Below, one piece after another: positions 15,875-25,009 of a stretch of 29,598 nt of DNA; within the stretch, counting starts at the first letter, position 1; every line of letters begins with the position of its first letter. The stretch is from JBHHZM01 sp046758065. GTDB taxonomy: Bacteria > Pseudomonadota > Alphaproteobacteria > JAAXGF01. The notes beneath the pieces were generated by a model, which had not been told where the DNA came from, searched no databases, and saw only the letters and a program-made list of their open reading frames with translations. The stretch spans positions 1-29,598 of the forward strand of contig JBHHZM010000026.1 of NCBI GenBank assembly GCA_046758065.1. Reading direction: 5' to 3'. Position numbers and translations under genes: made by a program.

Positions 15875-16366
15875 GTGCGCGCATCGCGCCTCCCCGCAGG
15901 ACTTTCGCTGGGGCAGCCGGCGACGCTCGTCGCGACGGTCGGCGGCGTCGGCCTGCTGCCCTGGGCGCCGGGCACCTGGGGTTCGCTCGTCGCGCTGCCG
16001 CTCGGCTGGTTGATCGACAGCCTCTTCGGACCTGCCGCCTTCGCTTTCGCCATCGCCCTGGTGGTCGCGGCCGGTTGGTGGGCGTCGGCGGAGGTGACGC
16101 GGCGCGGCGGCGAGGCCGATCCCTCCTGCATCGTCGTCGACGAAGTCGCCGGACAGCTCGTCGCGCTTGCCGCCGTGCCGGCCGATCCACTCTATTACGC
16201 CCTCGCCTTCCTCGGCTTCCGTGTCCTCGACGTGCTCAAGCCCTGGCCGATCCGTTGGGCCGATCGCGAAGTGAAGGGCGGCCTCGGGGTGATGCTCGAC
16301 GATCTTCTTGCCGGCGCCGCGGTTGCGCTCGCGTTCGTCGCTTACCGGTCTGTCGCCGCCGGTTGA
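15875..16366 (+). CDS. pgpA: Phosphatidylglycerophosphatase A
   Basis: PgpA removes the terminal phosphate of phosphatidylglycerol-phosphate at the inner membrane. The 163-residue product has the signatures APGTWGSL (31-38), IVVDEVAGQLVAL (86-98), FRVLDVLKPWPI (115-126) and GVMLDDLLAG (138-147), with hydrophobic helices between them. The start is a GTG one base after the ispDF stop, so translation is probably coupled. cinA follows 13 bases later. The ispDF-pgpA-cinA order is common in alphaproteobacteria. Confidence 0.93.
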   Translation: MRASRLPAGLSLGQPATLVATVGGVGLLPWAPGTWGSLVALPLGWLIDSLFGPAAFAFAIALVVAAGWWASAEVTRRGGEADPSCIVVDEVAGQLVALAAVPADPLYYALAFLGFRVLDVLKPWPIRWADREVKGGLGVMLDDLLAGAAVALAFVAYRSVAAG

Positions 16367-16379
16367 GGGAGTGAAAACG

Positions 16380-16883
16380 ATGTCCGACGACGCGATCCAC
16401 GTCAAGGCGCGCCGGGTGCTCGACGCCTGCCGCACGCACGGCCTCAAGCTGGTGATCGCCGAATCCTGCACCGCCGGTCTCGTCGCCGGTGCGCTCACCG
16501 AAATTCCCGGAGCTTCCGACGTGGTCGAACGCGGCTTCGTCACCTATTCCAACGAGTCGAAGAGCGAAATGCTCGGGGTGCCGGCGGCGATGATCGCCGA
16601 GCACGGCGCCGTGAGCGAGCCGGTCGCCCGCGCCATGGCGGAAGGTGCGCTCGCCCGCGCCGCGTCCCGCGCCGGGGTCAGCATCGCCGTCACCGGGGTT
16701 GCCGGGCCGGGCAGCGACAGCCGGACGAAACCCGCCGGTCTGGTCCATTTCGCCGCGGCGCGGGTCGGAAAGGGCGCCCTCCACGAAAAACGTGAATTCG
16801 GCGACATCGGCCGCCATGCCGTGCGCCGCGCCGCCGTCGAGGCCGCGCTCGACCTGATTCTCAGGCGACTCGGCGAAGGTTAG
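16380..16883 (+). CDS. Stand-alone CinA C-terminal domain amidohydrolase (PncC type)
   Basis: This 167-residue protein is the CinA C-terminal domain alone, with no MoaB-like N-terminal half. The family hydrolyses nicotinamide mononucleotide to nicotinate mononucleotide plus ammonia (pyridine nucleotide salvage). Visible motifs are IAESCTAGLVAG (26-37) with Ser29, TYSNESK (55-61) and VTGVAGPGSDS (104-114), followed by KPAGLVHFA. The ATG at 16380 has GAGGGAG eight bases upstream. It is the last gene of the plus-strand operon. Amidase activity is inferred from the family, and the symbol pncC could be used. Confidence 0.9.
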   Translation: MSDDAIHVKARRVLDACRTHGLKLVIAESCTAGLVAGALTEIPGASDVVERGFVTYSNESKSEMLGVPAAMIAEHGAVSEPVARAMAEGALARAASRAGVSIAVTGVAGPGSDSRTKPAGLVHFAAARVGKGALHEKREFGDIGRHAVRRAAVEAALDLILRRLGEG

Positions 16884-16947
16884 AGGGAGTCCGGCCTGGT
16901 GGCCGATCTTCTCGCCGGCGGAACGAACTCGGCCGGTGTCGAAAGAT

Positions 16948-16969
16948 GGCCCCGCGGGGTGGCGGGGCC
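16948..16969. terminator. GC hairpin between convergent operons
   Basis: A perfect 8-bp stem, GGCCCCGC (16948-16955) and GCGGGGCC (16962-16969), with loop GGGGTG lies between the cinA stop and the convergent GNAT gene. Neither side has a long T-run, so it is at best a weak bidirectional terminator or an RNA-end stabiliser. The rest of 16884-17129 shows no gene. Confidence 0.45.
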
Positions 16970-17129
16970 AAGTGGGGGCTTGTATGACGGTCTTCGGACG
17001 AAGCCTCCTTATGATTCATTGAGCCACAGGAATTTGTCGAAACTATGGCGGCGAACACCGGAATGCGAAATTCGTGGTCTCGCCGCACCGGCGCCCGTGG
17101 TTTGCCGCGCGCCCTGCCGGGGATGCGTT

Positions 17130-17699
17130 CTATCGCCTCGGAGGCGCCATGCCGTCCTCGACTCCGCCGGTTCGCAGACGCTTTCCGAGAAAAACCAGCT
17201 CGCGACCGCCCCAGGGCCGGCCGACCGCGTCGCGAAGGCCGCATTTGCGATAGAAGGCGACGTTGTCGGAACCGGCCGCGGTGACGACGTGAACGCCGGC
17301 CACGCGGTCGCGCACGAGCGTTGCGACAAAGGCGCGCACCAGCGCGGTGCCGATTCCCCGGCGACGGAAATCGGGATGGCAGTTGACGTGGAAATGCGCC
17401 GGATAGGTCCCGAACAGATCGTCGAACAGGCGGTATGAATCGATGTCGTCGTAGAGCCGCCGCGCCGCGCGGCTGTCGCGGCACCCCATTAGATAACCGG
17501 CAAGACGCTGCTCTCGGGCGAGCGCGACGAAGATCAGATCGGGCGTCCGGTCGCGATAGTAGCCGGTCCAGCGCCTGAGGAAGTCTTGCCTTTCCGCTTC
17601 CCCAGTGAAGACCTGCCTGGATGACGAGAGAAAAAAGATCTCCTCGATGCCGGACCACAGCCCGCGGGGGTCGGGATGCGCGGCGAGCGAGACGATCAT
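17130..17699 (-). CDS. GNAT-family N-acetyltransferase, unknown substrate
   Basis: This 189-residue protein has the GNAT acetyl-CoA site FHVNCHPDFRRRGIGTALV (103-121), with the RRRGIG pyrophosphate loop. NVAFYRKCGL (146-155) forms the usual C-terminal part of the fold. The N-terminal third (WSGIEEIFFLSSSRQVF) is not one I recognise. The ATG at 17697-17699 lies 10 bases after the ratA-like stop, so it is the last gene of the lipA operon. Context does not reveal the substrate; protein or small-molecule acetylation are both possible. Confidence 0.85.
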   Translation of the reverse strand: MIVSLAAHPDPRGLWSGIEEIFFLSSSRQVFTGEAERQDFLRRWTGYYRDRTPDLIFVALAREQRLAGYLMGCRDSRAARRLYDDIDSYRLFDDLFGTYPAHFHVNCHPDFRRRGIGTALVRAFVATLVRDRVAGVHVVTAAGSDNVAFYRKCGLRDAVGRPWGGRELVFLGKRLRTGGVEDGMAPPRR

Positions 17700-17709
17700 C
17701 CGCGCGGCG

Positions 17710-18159
17710 TCATTCGATGGGCGAACGTAACCCGTAGAGCGCGTGGGCGCGGGCCTCGAACGCCCGGACCATGCGGCGCACCGCTTCGTTGAACAGGGGG
17801 CCGATGAGGCGCTGCATCAACGACGAACGGAACTCGAAATCGACGTAGAAGTCGATCAGGCAGCCGCCGTCCGCTTGCGGATGGAATCGCCAGTGGTTGT
17901 TAAGGTAGCGCATCGGTCCCCTGACGTAAGTCACGTCGATCGATTCGGGTCGCTTCAGCGTTACCTTCGACGAGAAACGCTCGCGCACCATTTTGAAGCC
18001 GATGACCAGATCGGCGTAAACCACGTTGTCTTCGCGGCGCGTAATGCGCGCGCTTCGGCACCACGGAAGGAAATGCGGGTATTGTTCGATGGTGGCGACG
18101 AGGTCGAATATCTCCTCGGGGCTGTAGGGCAGCACCCGCTGTTCGGCGTGGGTCGGCAC
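17710..18159 (-). CDS. RatA/COQ10-type START-domain protein
   Basis: This 149-residue protein is a single SRPBCC (START-like) domain of the polyketide cyclase/COQ10 group. It starts HAEQRVLPYSPEEIFDLVATIEQYPHFLPWC and contains LVIGFKMVRERFSSKV and HWRFHPQADGGCLIDFYVDFEF. E. coli RatA is described as an inhibitor of 70S assembly, while mitochondrial COQ10 is a ubiquinone chaperone. Alphaproteobacterial members, next to lipA as here, are more plausibly COQ10-like, but that is inference. The start is a GTG (18157-18159) seven bases after the lipA stop; no good ATG alternative exists. Confidence 0.9.
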   Translation of the reverse strand: MPTHAEQRVLPYSPEEIFDLVATIEQYPHFLPWCRSARITRREDNVVYADLVIGFKMVRERFSSKVTLKRPESIDVTYVRGPMRYLNNHWRFHPQADGGCLIDFYVDFEFRSSLMQRLIGPLFNEAVRRMVRAFEARAHALYGLRSPIE

Positions 18160-18166
18160 TGGGCGC

Positions 18167-19120
18167 TCAGCGGACGGCGGCGAGCTTGGCCTCGCGGGCC
18201 TTGCGCAGCTTCTCGAAATCCTCGCCGGCGTGGTGCGACGAGCGCGTGAGCGGCGACGACGAGACCATGAGGAAGCCTTTCCCCCGGGCCATCGCCGCGT
18301 AGGATTCGAACTCCTCAGGCGTGACGAAGCGGGCGATCGGCGCGTGCTTCGGGGTCGGCTGAAGATACTGGCCGATGGTGATGAAATCGACATCCGCGGC
18401 GCGCAGGTCGTCCATCACCTGATAAACCTCGTCCGTGGTCTCGCCGAGCCCGACCATGATCCCCGACTTGGTGAAGATCGTAGGGGCGAGCCGTCGCACC
18501 CGATGGAGAAGCTCGAGACTGGTGAAATAGCGCGCGCCGGGGCGGATCGAGGGATAGAGCCTCGGCGCGGTCTCCAGATTATGGTTGAAGACGTCGGGCC
18601 GGGCTTCGACGACCGTCTCGATCGCGCCCGCCTTGTGCATGAAGTCGGGGGTGAGGACCTCGACCGTGGTACCGGGCGAGACCTCGCGCACCCGTCGAAT
18701 GACCACGGCGAACTGCCCCGCCCCGCCGTCCGCGAGATCGTCGCGATCGACGCTGGTGACGACGACGTGGGCGAGCCCCATCCTGGCGACGGCGAGCGCC
18801 GTGTTCATGGGTTCCCGAGGATCGAGCGCCCCGGGTCTGCCGGTCGCGACGTTGCAGAAGGCGCAGGCGCGGGTGCAGACGTCGCCGAGGATCATCACGG
18901 TGGCGTGCTTCTTCGCCCAGCATTCGCCGATGTTCGGACAGGCCGCTTCCTGGCAGACCGTGTGCAGGTTGTGCTCGCGGATGATGCGCCGGGTCTCGTG
19001 ATAGCCGGCGGAGGTCGGCGCCTTGACGCGGATCCACGCCGGTTTCCGCCGGATCGGATGGTCCGGCCGGTTGCGTTTCTCCGGGTGGCGGAGGCTCAAA
19101 TCGGGCGACGCGGTGGTCAT
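18167..19120 (-). CDS. lipA: Lipoyl synthase LipA
   Basis: LipA is a radical-SAM enzyme that inserts two sulfur atoms into protein-bound octanoyl groups. It thereby activates the lipoyl domains of E2 and E1-beta encoded just upstream. The 317-residue product has the auxiliary-cluster cysteines Cys56, Cys61 and Cys67 (VCQEAACPNIGECW). The radical-SAM CxxxCxxC is at Cys82, Cys86 and Cys89 (VCTRACAFCN). The C-terminal RSSHHAGEDF (293-302) supplies the serine ligand of the auxiliary cluster. The ATG at 19118-19120 starts three bases after the lpd stop. Confidence 0.97.
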   Translation of the reverse strand: MTTASPDLSLRHPEKRNRPDHPIRRKPAWIRVKAPTSAGYHETRRIIREHNLHTVCQEAACPNIGECWAKKHATVMILGDVCTRACAFCNVATGRPGALDPREPMNTALAVARMGLAHVVVTSVDRDDLADGGAGQFAVVIRRVREVSPGTTVEVLTPDFMHKAGAIETVVEARPDVFNHNLETAPRLYPSIRPGARYFTSLELLHRVRRLAPTIFTKSGIMVGLGETTDEVYQVMDDLRAADVDFITIGQYLQPTPKHAPIARFVTPEEFESYAAMARGKGFLMVSSSPLTRSSHHAGEDFEKLRKAREAKLAAVR

Positions 19121-19123
19121 GGC

Positions 19124-20527
19124 CTAGAAGTGGATGGCGCGGCCATAAGCGTCAAGCACCGATTCGTGCATCATCTCCGAGAGCGTCGGGTGCGGGAAGA
19201 TCGTGTGCATGAGTTCGGCCTCGGTGGTTTCGAGCGCTTTCGCGACGCAATAGCCCTGGATCAGCTCGGTGACTTCGGCGCCGACCATATGGGCGCCGAG
19301 CAATTCTCCGGTCCGGGCGTCGAACACGGTCTTGACCATGCCTTCGGTTTCGCCCAACGCGATCGCCTTGCCGTTGCCGACGAACGGAAAGCGCCCGACG
19401 CGCACCTCGCGGCCCGCTTCCCCGGCCGCCTTTTCGGTCAGCCCGACGCTCGCCACCTGCGGCATGCAGTAGGTGCAGCCCGGGATGTTCGAGGTGTCGA
19501 GCGGATGCACGCCCTCGACGCCGGCGATCCGCTCGACGCAGACCACGCCTTCGTGGCTCGCCTTGTGCGCCAGCCACGGCGGGCCGACGACGTCGCCGAT
19601 GGCGTAGACGCCGGGCTCGCCGGTGCGCAGCCACTCATCGACGACGATGTGGCCGCGTTCGACCGCGACGCCTGTGCCGTCGATCCCGATGTCTTCGACG
19701 TTGCCGGCGATGCCGACCGCGAGAATAACGCGATCGACGGTCAGGTTGGTGGTCTTGCCCCCGCCGAGGTCGACCACCGCGGTGACGTGCTTCGCCGCCT
19801 TCTGCAGCGACGTCACCGTGGCGCCGGTATGAATGTGCATGCCCTGCTTCTCGAGCGCCTTGCGGGCGAAGGCCGCGATTTCGTCGTCCTCGACGGGCAG
19901 GATCTGCGGCAGGATCTCGACCACGGTGACATCGGCGCCCAGGGTGTGGTAAAAGCTCGCGAACTCGATGCCGATGGCACCCGAGCCGACGACCAGCAGC
20001 GAACGCGGCATGGCGTCGGGCACCATTGCTTCCTTGTAGGACCACACCAGCCCGCCGTCGGCTTCGAGGCCGGGAAGATTGCGCGCCCGCGCGCCGGTCG
20101 CGAGGATGACGTGTTTCGCGGCAAGCTCGGCGACCGCCTTGTCGTCCCTGGTCACCGCGACCTTGCCGCGGCCCACGAGTCGGCCTCGGCCGTCGAACAC
20201 GGCGACCTTGTTTTTCTTGAGAAGATGCGCGACGCCCTTCGACAGCCGGCCCGCCACGTCGCGGCTGCGCTTGACCACGCGGGCCGTGTCGAAGGCGGGC
20301 TCGCCGGCGCTGAGGCCGAAGTCTCCGGCGCGTTGCATCAGGTGAAAGACCTCGGCGGAACGCAACAGCGCCTTGGTCGGAATACAGCCCCAGTTGAGGC
20401 AGATGCCGCCGAGATGCTCGCGCTCGACGAGCGCCGCTTTCATGCCGAGCTGCGCCGCGCGGATCGCCGCGACGTAGCCGCCCGGCCCGCCGCCGACGAC
20501 GATCAGATCGAAGGATGTCTCGGCCAC
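19124..20527 (-). CDS. lpd: Dihydrolipoyl dehydrogenase (PDH E3)
   Basis: E3 re-oxidises dihydrolipoyl groups and passes electrons to NAD+ through FAD. The 467-residue product has the FAD motif VVGGGPGGYVAAIRAAQLG. The redox disulfide is Cys43/Cys48 in GGICLNWGCIPTKALL, and the NAD motif is VGSGAIGIEFASFYHTLGAD. FAD motif II is YAIGDV, and the C-terminal catalytic pair is in FPHPTLSEMMHE. The start is a GTG (20525-20527) with a full GGAGG seven bases upstream that overlaps the pdhC stop region. The gene is inside the pdh cluster, so this copy serves pyruvate dehydrogenase. Other E3 copies would lie elsewhere. Confidence 0.96.
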   Translation of the reverse strand: MAETSFDLIVVGGGPGGYVAAIRAAQLGMKAALVEREHLGGICLNWGCIPTKALLRSAEVFHLMQRAGDFGLSAGEPAFDTARVVKRSRDVAGRLSKGVAHLLKKNKVAVFDGRGRLVGRGKVAVTRDDKAVAELAAKHVILATGARARNLPGLEADGGLVWSYKEAMVPDAMPRSLLVVGSGAIGIEFASFYHTLGADVTVVEILPQILPVEDDEIAAFARKALEKQGMHIHTGATVTSLQKAAKHVTAVVDLGGGKTTNLTVDRVILAVGIAGNVEDIGIDGTGVAVERGHIVVDEWLRTGEPGVYAIGDVVGPPWLAHKASHEGVVCVERIAGVEGVHPLDTSNIPGCTYCMPQVASVGLTEKAAGEAGREVRVGRFPFVGNGKAIALGETEGMVKTVFDARTGELLGAHMVGAEVTELIQGYCVAKALETTEAELMHTIFPHPTLSEMMHESVLDAYGRAIHF

Positions 20528-20538
20528 CGGCGCGCCTC

Positions 20539-21951
20539 CTACAGCAGCATGCTGAGCGGGTCTTCGATCAGCTTTTTGAATGCGGCGAGAAACTCGGCAC
20601 CGACCGCGCCGTCGACCACCCGATGGTCGATCGAAAGCGTGCAGCTCATGACGGTGGCGACCGCGAGCGCGCCGTCGCTCACCACCGCGCGCTGTTCTCC
20701 CACGCCGACGGCGAGGATGCAGCCCTGCGGCGGGTTGATCACGGCGGCGAATTCGCGCACCTCGAACATGCCGAGGTTCGAAATGCTGAAGCTGCCGCCC
20801 TGGTACTCTTCGGGCATCAGCTTGCCCTCGCGGGCGCGCATGGCGAGGTCTTTCATTTCGTTGGAAATGGCGGCGAGACCCTTGCCCTCGGCGCCGCGCA
20901 CCACCGGCGTGATCAAGCCGTCGGGCACTGCGACCGCGACCGAGATATCGGCCGAGTGGTAGCGGCGGATCGCGGTATCGGTCCACGACGCGTTGGCCGC
21001 CGGCACCTTCATCAGCGCCAGCGCCACGGCGCGGATGACGAAGTCGTTGATCGAAATCTTGTAGGCGCCCTCGCCCTCCGGGCTGCGTGCGTTGAGCTGC
21101 TTGCGGACCTTGAGGAGTTCGTCGAGACGACAGTCGATGGTCAGGTAGAAGTGCGGCGCCTCGCGCTTCGATTCGACGAGCCGGCGGGCGATCACCTTGC
21201 GCATGGTGGAATGCGGCGCCTCGCTGTACGCGGGCATGCCGGGGGCTTCGACGGCCGGCGCCGGGGCCGGCATTTCGGCCGGAGGCGCGGGCGGCGCGCC
21301 GCCGGCCAGCGCCGCGTCGATGTCCGCCTTGACGATGCGGCCGCCGGGACCGCTGCCGCCGAGCGCGGCGAGGTCGAGGCCCGCCTGTGCCGCCATCTTG
21401 CGCGCCAGCGGGCTGGCGAAAATGCGGCCGTCGCCTTTCTGCGCTGCCGAAGGGGCGCCGCTCGCCGCCGCTTCGACATCGCGTTTGACGATCCTGCCGT
21501 GCGGCCCGCTGCCGGGAATTGCCGCGAGGTCGAGCCCGGCCTGCGCCGCCATGCGCCGGGCGAGCGGGCTCGCCGCGCCCCCGCCGCCGTCGTTGCCCGC
21601 CGTCGACCCGGCAGGGGGCGGCGCCGAAGGCGGAGTTTCGGCCGGAGCGGGCAAAGGAGATTGGGCCGGAGCGGTCGGGATCGTCACGTCGAGATCGGCG
21701 GCGTCCTCGCCCTCGGCGAGCAGCAGCGCGATCGGCGTGTTGACGGCGACGCCCTCGGTGCCGTCGGCCACGAGGATCCGGCCGAGGACGCCCTCGTCGA
21801 CCGCCTCGACCTCTATGGTCGCCTTGTCGGTCTCGATCTCGGCCAGCAGGTCGCCGGCGCTCACCGCGTCGCCCTCCTTCTTGTACCACTTCGCGAGGTT
21901 GCCCTCGGTCATGGTCGGCGACAGCGCCGGCATGAGAACCTCGATCGGCAT
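20539..21951 (-). CDS. pdhC: PDH E2, dihydrolipoyl acetyltransferase with two E3-binding domains
   Basis: E2 forms the core of the pyruvate dehydrogenase complex and transfers acetyl groups to CoA. The 470-residue product starts with one lipoyl domain (1-80) with Lys43 in ETDKATIEVEAVD. A Pro/Ala linker follows. Two peripheral-subunit (E3/E1) binding domains then stand in tandem at 127-162 and 179-214, with 29 of 36 residues identical. A second flexible linker follows. The catalytic domain (about 245-470) has SIDHRVVDGA with His443 and Asp447. Most relatives have a single binding domain. The ATG at 21949-21951 follows GAGGGAG, and pdhB ends 44 bases upstream. Confidence 0.96.
   Translation of the reverse strand: MPIEVLMPALSPTMTEGNLAKWYKKEGDAVSAGDLLAEIETDKATIEVEAVDEGVLGRILVADGTEGVAVNTPIALLLAEGEDAADLDVTIPTAPAQSPLPAPAETPPSAPPPAGSTAGNDGGGGAASPLARRMAAQAGLDLAAIPGSGPHGRIVKRDVEAAASGAPSAAQKGDGRIFASPLARKMAAQAGLDLAALGGSGPGGRIVKADIDAALAGGAPPAPPAEMPAPAPAVEAPGMPAYSEAPHSTMRKVIARRLVESKREAPHFYLTIDCRLDELLKVRKQLNARSPEGEGAYKISINDFVIRAVALALMKVPAANASWTDTAIRRYHSADISVAVAVPDGLITPVVRGAEGKGLAAISNEMKDLAMRAREGKLMPEEYQGGSFSISNLGMFEVREFAAVINPPQGCILAVGVGEQRAVVSDGALAVATVMSCTLSIDHRVVDGAVGAEFLAAFKKLIEDPLSMLL
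21310..21573 (-). repeat. Tandem duplication encoding two E3-binding domains in pdhC
   Basis: The copies at 21466-21573 and 21310-21417 are offset by 156 bases (52 codons). Both encode ASPLAR(R/K)MAAQAGLDLAA followed by GSGP(H/G)GRIVK(R/A)D. Seven of 36 residues differ. A 16-residue linker separates them. In-frame duplication of a domain plus linker is the simplest explanation. Confidence 0.9.
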
Positions 21952-21995
21952 AACACTCCCTCTCAGACCCGGCACGCCGGCGTCGTGTTCCCGAC

Positions 21996-23390
<1,395 letters not shown>

Positions 23391-23432
23391 GGCGGCCTCC
23401 GCGCCGCTCGTGACACGCTGTGACCGGAGGTT

Positions 23433-24431
23433 TCAGGCATCGACCAGCACGTCGGTATAGAGTTCCGACAGGTCGGGCTCGGGGCTGTTCTGTGCGAACT
23501 CGGCCGCCTCGGCCACCGTCGTCTTGATCTCGCGGTCGATGTCCTTGAACGCCGCTTCGGCGACCCCGGCTTCGTCGATCAGCCGCTTGCGCAAATGGTC
23601 GATCGGATCGCGCTTGGCGCGTACCTTCTGGACCTCCTCGCGGGTGCGGTACTTGGCGGGATCCGACATCGAATGACCGCGGTAGCGGTAGGTCTTCATC
23701 TCCATCAGGATCGGCCCCTTGCCCGCGCGGCAGTGTGCCACGGCCTCGTCCCCCGCCACCTTGACCGCGGCGACGTCCATGCCGTCGACTTCCATGCCGG
23801 GAATGCCGAAGGCGGCGCCGCGCTTGTAGAGCTCGGTCCCCGCCTTGGCGCGCTCGACGGCGGTGCCCATGGCGTAGCGGTTGTTTTCGACCACGAACAC
23901 CACCGGCAGCTTCCACAGCGAGGCCATGTTGAACGATTCGTAGACCTGGCCCTGGTTAGCTGCCCCTTCGCCGAAATAGGTCAGGCAGACTCGCGGTTCG
24001 CCCCGGTACTTGGCGGCGAAGGCGAGGCCCGCGCCGAGCGGCACCTGGGCGCCGACGATACCGTGCCCGCCATAGAAGTTGCGTTCGGTCGAGAACATGT
24101 GCATCGACCCGCCCTTGCCCTTCGAGTAACCGTCGCGCCGGCCGGTGAGTTCGGCCATCACGCCCTTGGGATTCATCCCCCGGGCGAGCATGTGGCCGTG
24201 ATCACGATAGCTGGTGATGACCGCATCCTCGCGGTCGATGGCGTGTTCAAGGCCGACGACGACCGCCTCCTGGCCGATGTAGAGGTGGCAGAAGCCGCCG
24301 ATCAGCCCCATGCCGTACATCTGCCCGGCCTTTTCCTCGAAGCGCCGGATGAGAAGCATTTCCCTGTAGTAGGTCAGCATCTCCTCGACGTCGATCTCGA
24401 CGGCCTTGGCCTTTCGACTGGTCCTCGCCAT
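23433..24431 (-). CDS. pdhA: PDH E1-alpha
   Basis: This is the alpha chain of the thiamine-diphosphate-dependent pyruvate decarboxylase (332 residues). Visible are RRFEEKAGQMYGMGLIGGFCHLYIGQEA (quoted in part: LIRRFEEKAGQMYG, then GGFCHLYIGQEA), SYRDHGHMLARG, and GKGGSMHMFS. The thiamine/Mg motif starts at TYFGEGAANQGQ (151-162) and ends at VENN (181-184). The usual GDG is GEG here (Glu155, codon 23967-23969, GAA). The loop YRYRGHSMSDP (248-258) is conserved. The ATG at 24429-24431 has a good GGAGG site. The gene opens the pdhA-pdhB-pdhC-lpd-lipA-ratA-GNAT run. The 184 bases upstream, up to ftsB, contain no clear promoter by eye. Confidence 0.96.
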   Translation of the reverse strand: MARTSRKAKAVEIDVEEMLTYYREMLLIRRFEEKAGQMYGMGLIGGFCHLYIGQEAVVVGLEHAIDREDAVITSYRDHGHMLARGMNPKGVMAELTGRRDGYSKGKGGSMHMFSTERNFYGGHGIVGAQVPLGAGLAFAAKYRGEPRVCLTYFGEGAANQGQVYESFNMASLWKLPVVFVVENNRYAMGTAVERAKAGTELYKRGAAFGIPGMEVDGMDVAAVKVAGDEAVAHCRAGKGPILMEMKTYRYRGHSMSDPAKYRTREEVQKVRAKRDPIDHLRKRLIDEAGVAEAAFKDIDREIKTTVAEAAEFAQNSPEPDLSELYTDVLVDA

Positions 24432-24615
24432 GGACCCTCCCCGGGAAACGACGCGACCCCGGCGGAAAAACGCCTACCGCAGGGTTTCCGCCGGTCAAGG
24501 TACGCGTAAAGCGTTGTCCATGCAAGACAGCCAGGCCGCTAAATCCTTGCCGTACTGTACCTAATAGCGCCCTCGGATGGGGCGTGCGAGCGCTCGGAAC
24601 AAGGCTGCGGAAAGT

Positions 24616-24945
24616 TCAGTCGGTCGCGCCCGGGGTGCCGATGAAGGTGACGCTTTCGTTGGGACGCGCCAGGTTGAGTACGGCGCGGGCGCGCTCGTCG
24701 AGCATGTCGGGATCGAGGCTCGACGGCTGGAGCAGCGCGACACGATGGGCGAGTCGGCGCTCGTCCGCGCGGCTGAGCACGAGCGCCGCCCTGGTCTCGT
24801 CGATCTGCTGGCTGAGCTGCAGCCAGGTGACGATGCCGCGCTCGCCCTGGACCGCGTGAAAAATGAAATAGGCAATGATGCAGACACCGGCGAGCGGCGC
24901 CGCCATTTGGCCCGCGCGTTGGCGAAGTTCGTGAAGAACGGCCAT
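24616..24945 (-). CDS. ftsB: FtsB/DivIC-type cell division protein
   Basis: FtsB is a small bitopic septum protein that forms a complex with FtsL and FtsQ. The 109-residue product has a short basic N-terminus, one transmembrane helix (about 16-33, APLAGVCIIAYFIFHAVQG) and a coiled-coil-like stretch (37-73). After the helix comes RGIVTWLQLSQQIDETRAAL. The septum-initiator C-terminal motif PDMLDERARAVLNLARPNE (79-97) ends it. The ATG is at 24943-24945. Location between eno and pdhA is the standard place in alphaproteobacteria. Confidence 0.92.
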   Translation of the reverse strand: MAVLHELRQRAGQMAAPLAGVCIIAYFIFHAVQGERGIVTWLQLSQQIDETRAALVLSRADERRLAHRVALLQPSSLDPDMLDERARAVLNLARPNESVTFIGTPGATD

Positions 24946-25009
24946 GAACTGAGTGAATCACAAGCGAATCCGGTCGGTCAACCGAAAATCGCAAATCATC
25001 TCTCGCGTC

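Noticed and set aside
18230..20962. A 910-codon open frame on the plus strand opposite lipA, lpd and pdhC
   Set aside because: It is antisense to three clear genes and has a composition rich in Arg, Asp, Gly and His with no domain. Long antisense frames are expected from strong GC codon bias.
24432..24615. pdh operon promoter (TTGCAT-N17-TACCTT on the minus strand near 24500-24530)
   Set aside because: Both boxes match sigma70 consensus at only about 3/6, too weak to list as a feature.
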